A DNA stretch of 47,200 bases, from NCBI GenBank assembly GCA_016839785.1, contig JAEOTQ010000124.1, positions 1 to 47,200 of the forward strand. Direction: 5' to 3'. Position numbers and translations under genes: made by a program. The notes under the pieces were generated by a model. That model was not told where the DNA came from. It worked only from the letters and a program-made list of their open reading frames with translations, and did no database searches. Origin of the DNA: Candidatus Hodarchaeota archaeon (lineage in GTDB: Archaea; Asgardarchaeota; Heimdallarchaeia; Hodarchaeales; Hodarchaeaceae). Of this stretch, positions 45,401-47,200 are shown piece by piece (the stretch's first letter is position 1; each line of letters begins with the position of its first letter).

Positions 45401-45889
45401 GAATAGATCAGTATATATGGTAATTTTGGATTTATTCTCATCTAATACCTTAGAACATAAATCCTTTACTTGTCTGATTGAGATTTCTAATACTGTTTCT
45501 AAATCTTTAATAAAATCATCAATAGCGTTAATTTCAGATGTTAACGGCAGATTAAGACTCTTTAATGAGTTTGCTGCTTGTGGAGCAACGGTTGATAAAC
45601 TGTTTGCTTGATCGTTAAGTCTTGGTTTAAGTGTTTTAACAATTGATTCATAAATGCATTCTAAACAGTCATCTTCTCCTGTCTTTATCAGAGCCTGGAT
45701 TTCTTCCTGTTGTTTCTTTAATCCTCTTTTGGCTATCCTTCCAGCAGATCTAATCTCATCCTCTAGTTGAGAATATTTTTGAATTTGCTTGGAAAGAGAA
45801 GTGAGGTTTCGTGAGCAAACAGGTGTACTAAAATGTTTATTCAGTCTAGAGAGTAAATCTGTTATTTTCTTCATATTCTTAGAAGACAT
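42461..45889 (-). CDS. Giant all-helical repeat protein, 1142 aa, linked to the tubulin-like gene
   Basis: I do not recognise a family. The sequence is almost wholly amphipathic helix with no signal peptide or membrane segment. A module recurs about every 125 residues: a Pro/acidic segment, a Leu-rich helix, then W-K or a like pair (W337-K338, W459-K460, W584-K585, Y709). Weaker copies are near 136 and 1076. This resembles spectrin-like or other rod-forming repeats in style only. ATG 45889 follows AAGGAT. It lies between the 312-residue gene and the tubulin-like gene on one strand. A filament-binding, cross-linking or tethering role is inference. Confidence 0.75.
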   Translation of the reverse strand: MSSKNMKKITDLLSRLNKHFSTPVCSRNLTSLSKQIQKYSQLEDEIRSAGRIAKRGLKKQQEEIQALIKTGEDDCLECIYESIVKTLKPRLNDQANSLSTVAPQAANSLKSLNLPLTSEINAIDDFIKDLETVLEISIRQVKDLCSKVLDENKSKITIYTDLFKIESSALKLSKSLNDEILSTYDPQGLIKVYFELKEEGKLIDLQLASSKNLVQEKMLQQTHDLLYSINEAEKGKIITDSSEYQGIQQLISEIEQVKTIYELNQLHRSLSTLITKFSTTIKSEITRIKSSINNSIVQIRGLFPTLSDKLIPLPPEIAMTNSSISELANYLEQIQTWKTNVINGVKRIASTEELYQANEGVFQEGVSIPNTLLVNAKEHANRVQETPDNLKEVLSKLKNFHVYYSEFLEIIREEIRNKLAFEATDSDSKALISLKPPVVVFESDSPTELLNYLRSVNIWKNKLVNVLQEARHAINDTITIASKIEKKGINNFPPNFQTELNSLYDKMASESDIQTLLLYRRSYDRLYKQFVTLTAASIKDYVKNVTILELLQSDPNLPRTPFVEDAGELDLSELLDRIDEVEDWKQKTLSYLKNKIEALNFPMIPGEVPVDLRKEKNELIIKLTGTSASRNSIAMIKAYFEFMKLMSSSKGTMIEECSRQIELVDSIKRSSLTHFKEEIGSLPMFEIPRDLEALDYSDLLELWFRLHTYNTKRSELVRLKCRDILSGWLKQYKSLPTHYLGMFNQLFLVLEQGITELSQSKDLEDIMTKFEFFLNNATTKAQEGLEKLKALFYNKVTVSLPRIIEAMGDVSPEVHKVHSYLESTIPIEGQTLESLNRLIVETIHDYEYILLAKLMELLSIASKNLLRKISQLQACGLTDIQNLVGEQIEVFTQLIQADTSDMMSIEMLTQSFVELDKILKNEELQKSLFAIIDSTNTTAIRILDFIQALGWKNTQQTLMPHVVRIKQARNAVQFWSFDLIASSTIEIVEATKLCLESIRELEKKNYELYLSDLSNDPKVPYYPSIHAVFEFKLDECSEDIFPLKKLIDARASLQVETNLNEVYDILTTISKLKTQWRQESLPLLTKWQRLLFLFISDYVPTTVHEAKVTYIANAKREIEEAYSHQPMMKYLSFAVEYYVMHR

Positions 45890-45953
45890 ATTTTATCCTT
45901 CCATTTTGTCCCTAATTTGGTTCATACAATATCAATAATATCCTATGGATTTC

Positions 45954-46892
45954 CTATAAAGTTGTAGAAGATTGGATTTGTATCCATGCTAATGAACACC
46001 TAATTATATATTCAGCAAGTGCTTTCACACAATCCTTGATCTTTTTCCGCATGGTCAGTTCAACCAGTCTAAAAGGAATATTTGATAAATCCTCTTCAGA
46101 GGTTCCTAATATTTGACCTGACAATTCGTTTAGTTTTTCCGATATTTGAGTTGAAAGTAGTGGAATATACTTTGCCCAATCAAAATGAATTAATATACCT
46201 AAAGATAACCGATGAGTCTGTCCTTTATCCAACCATTTTTTTGGACTATAAAGGAATATTGAGGAAGTATATTCTGCGAAATCAATATTTAACGCTGAGG
46301 CTCCCAAATCCTTACCTAAATCAGTTTGATCTCCATTTAGTTCATCATCCTCAATATGCTTCTCAACAAATAAAGAAAACATATCTAGTACCTGTTTTTT
46401 ATCTACTTCACTCATATCATAAGTTACTTCCCACAGGGAAGATGTTGAACCTTGAAAAGCGGAAAAAAAATCGATAATGACTGCAATTTTAGCTTCTTTC
46501 ATTCTACTATAGATTTTTTCATATGGGATGCTCTCTCCCACTTCCAATAAACTTTGGAATGCTGATTCATCTGCATCAAAGAAAGAAGCAAAATCAGTTA
46601 TGGAAGTTTCTTCAACCCCTTCTTCAGCTCCAAAAGCCATCGCTGCGATATCTTCTAAATCCATTTCCTGTAGTGCTCTTTTCTTTTCCTCTCTCTCTTC
46701 AATTTCCGAAAATAATGATGATACCATTGAAGAATCATAGAATAGTTGATAGATTCTTAGAAGTAGATCATTAAGTTCATTTTCTTTAATATCTGCGTTG
46801 AATTCCCTAAGAATCGAACGCATTACTACATGTTTCGCCATCCGTGTTGAACGGACCTTATCTTCGATTTCACCAGTTACGAATTTTGACAT
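45954..46892 (-). CDS. Unknown acidic helical protein, 312 aa, first gene of the tubulin-like operon
   Basis: This 312-residue protein has a helical N-terminus (about 1-90), an acidic middle rich in Glu, Asp and Phe (EEGVEETSITDFASFFDADE), and a helical C-terminus ending in an Ala/Ile/Trp-rich helix (AEYIIRCSLAWIQIQ). It has no signal peptide, and I recognise no known domain. It lies 64 bases upstream of the 1142-residue gene on the same strand and is probably co-transcribed. An adaptor role for that complex is conjecture. Confidence 0.65.
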   Translation of the reverse strand: MSKFVTGEIEDKVRSTRMAKHVVMRSILREFNADIKENELNDLLLRIYQLFYDSSMVSSLFSEIEEREEKKRALQEMDLEDIAAMAFGAEEGVEETSITDFASFFDADESAFQSLLEVGESIPYEKIYSRMKEAKIAVIIDFFSAFQGSTSSLWEVTYDMSEVDKKQVLDMFSLFVEKHIEDDELNGDQTDLGKDLGASALNIDFAEYTSSIFLYSPKKWLDKGQTHRLSLGILIHFDWAKYIPLLSTQISEKLNELSGQILGTSEEDLSNIPFRLVELTMRKKIKDCVKALAEYIIRCSLAWIQIQSSTTL

Positions 46893-47200
46893 TGGAGTTC
46901 ATCTTATAATAGAGATAAGTTTCGAGAGAAATATACGAATGATTGTAGCTTCGACCTCTTCTATGAAATCTTTGAGTATAAAATAACTAACTTACTTTTA
47001 AAAATATTGCAATGGAAATAATTAACCAAAATAGAGTAATCATTCAATATTCTTTAATTCCATGACCATCATGACTAATTTTGTCAGACAACTAGTTGAA
47101 AACTAATTCTGGACAGGATGAGTCACACATCCGCTATCCGGCAGGTTAGCAACCAGAGAATGACTGCTTTCCATTGGGACTACTTGGGGGTCAGAGCGAA
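46893..47200 (+). other. Right-edge region: AT-rich promoter stretch, then an unresolved GC-rich block
   Basis: 46893-47100 is AT-rich and shows no gene; it probably holds the promoter of the minus-strand 312-residue gene. From about 47111 to the edge, GC rises to roughly 53 percent (48 of 90 bases by my count). Two readings fit. One is a truncated gene from ATG 47118, open for 27 codons (MSHTSAIRQVSNQRMTAFHW and onward). The other is a structured RNA, since TTCTGG pairs with CCAGA(G)AA around the hairpins GGATG/CATCC and GCTATCC/GGTTAGC. I cannot decide between them, and no rRNA, tRNA or SRP consensus is convincing. Confidence 0.35.

Noticed and set aside
47085..47200. 5S rRNA or SRP RNA at the right edge
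   Set aside because: CATCC...GGTTAGC and CCGGCAGG loosely resemble 5S and SRP motifs, but spacing, the GNRA-type tetraloop and flanking helices do not match well enough.
1..47200. CRISPR arrays, transposons, tRNA genes or phage genes
   Set aside because: I saw no spaced direct repeats, transposase motifs, tRNA cloverleaf with GGTTCGAATCC-type arm, or phage structural genes anywhere in the window.

Overview
This looks like chromosomal DNA from an Asgard archaeon, perhaps a Heimdallarchaeia-type lineage. The lineage is inference; the domain is well supported. The DNA is AT-rich. Many genes carry GGTGAT or AGGTGA ribosome-binding sites, which match the ATCACCTCC-type 3' end of archaeal 16S rRNA, and TTG and GTG starts are frequent. 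TATA-like boxes stand in for bacterial -35/-10 promoters. Marker content includes two Rag/Gtr-type GTPases (one with a C-terminal roadblock-like domain), a tubulin/FtsZ-superfamily protein and an archaeal-type DUF389 protein. I saw no rRNA, tRNA, CRISPR array, insertion sequence or integrase. The right edge has a short GC-rich block I could not resolve.

Layout. 1-6155: the edge of a minus-strand gene, a duplicated winged-helix/cysteine-cluster protein, a 41-residue zinc ribbon upstream of an endonuclease IV-like enzyme, a surface-anchored PQQ-type sugar dehydrogenase homologue, and an operon of a creatinase-like M24 protein, a TPR protein and a DinB-fold protein. 6180-11048: an acyl-CoA dehydrogenase, a CofD-fold protein fused to helical and winged-helix parts, and a DUF389 membrane protein. 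11229-15891: an operon of a fused ABC importer permease, two ABC ATPases and a PhoU-like DUF47 protein, with no substrate-binding protein. 15927-20609: an Lrp-type regulator diverging from an SRPBCC protein around nested palindromes, then several lineage-specific unknowns. 20662-23841: an exported polysaccharide deacetylase, a membrane-anchored winged-helix regulator and a secreted unknown. A repeated palindrome, RAACAGNSTGTTY with copies 21 bp apart, lies upstream of the two target-like genes. 23999-27786: a TldD/TldE pair and a CAAX-type membrane protease. 27981-31634: a heterodimeric ABC exporter. 32071-37668: a cell-surface beta-helix protein and a molybdenum hydroxylase operon (large subunit, 2Fe-2S subunit, XdhC, FAD subunit). 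37717-46892: the most unusual region.

That last region has two divergently transcribed Rag-like GTPases. One is a compact G domain plus roadblock-like domain. The other is a G domain on a large C-terminal region with an internal duplication. Convergent with the small GTPase is an apparent three-gene operon: a 312-residue acidic protein, a 1142-residue all-helical protein with ~125-residue repeats, and a divergent tubulin/FtsZ-like protein that keeps the GGGTGxG nucleotide signature and the T7-loop acidic pair. I infer a candidate GTPase-regulated cytoskeletal or membrane-trafficking module. Its function cannot be read from sequence alone.

Two genes (the FAD subunit of the molybdenum hydroxylase and the CAAX protease) have coding sequence that runs upstream of every ATG, GTG and TTG codon and can be completed only from a CTG start.
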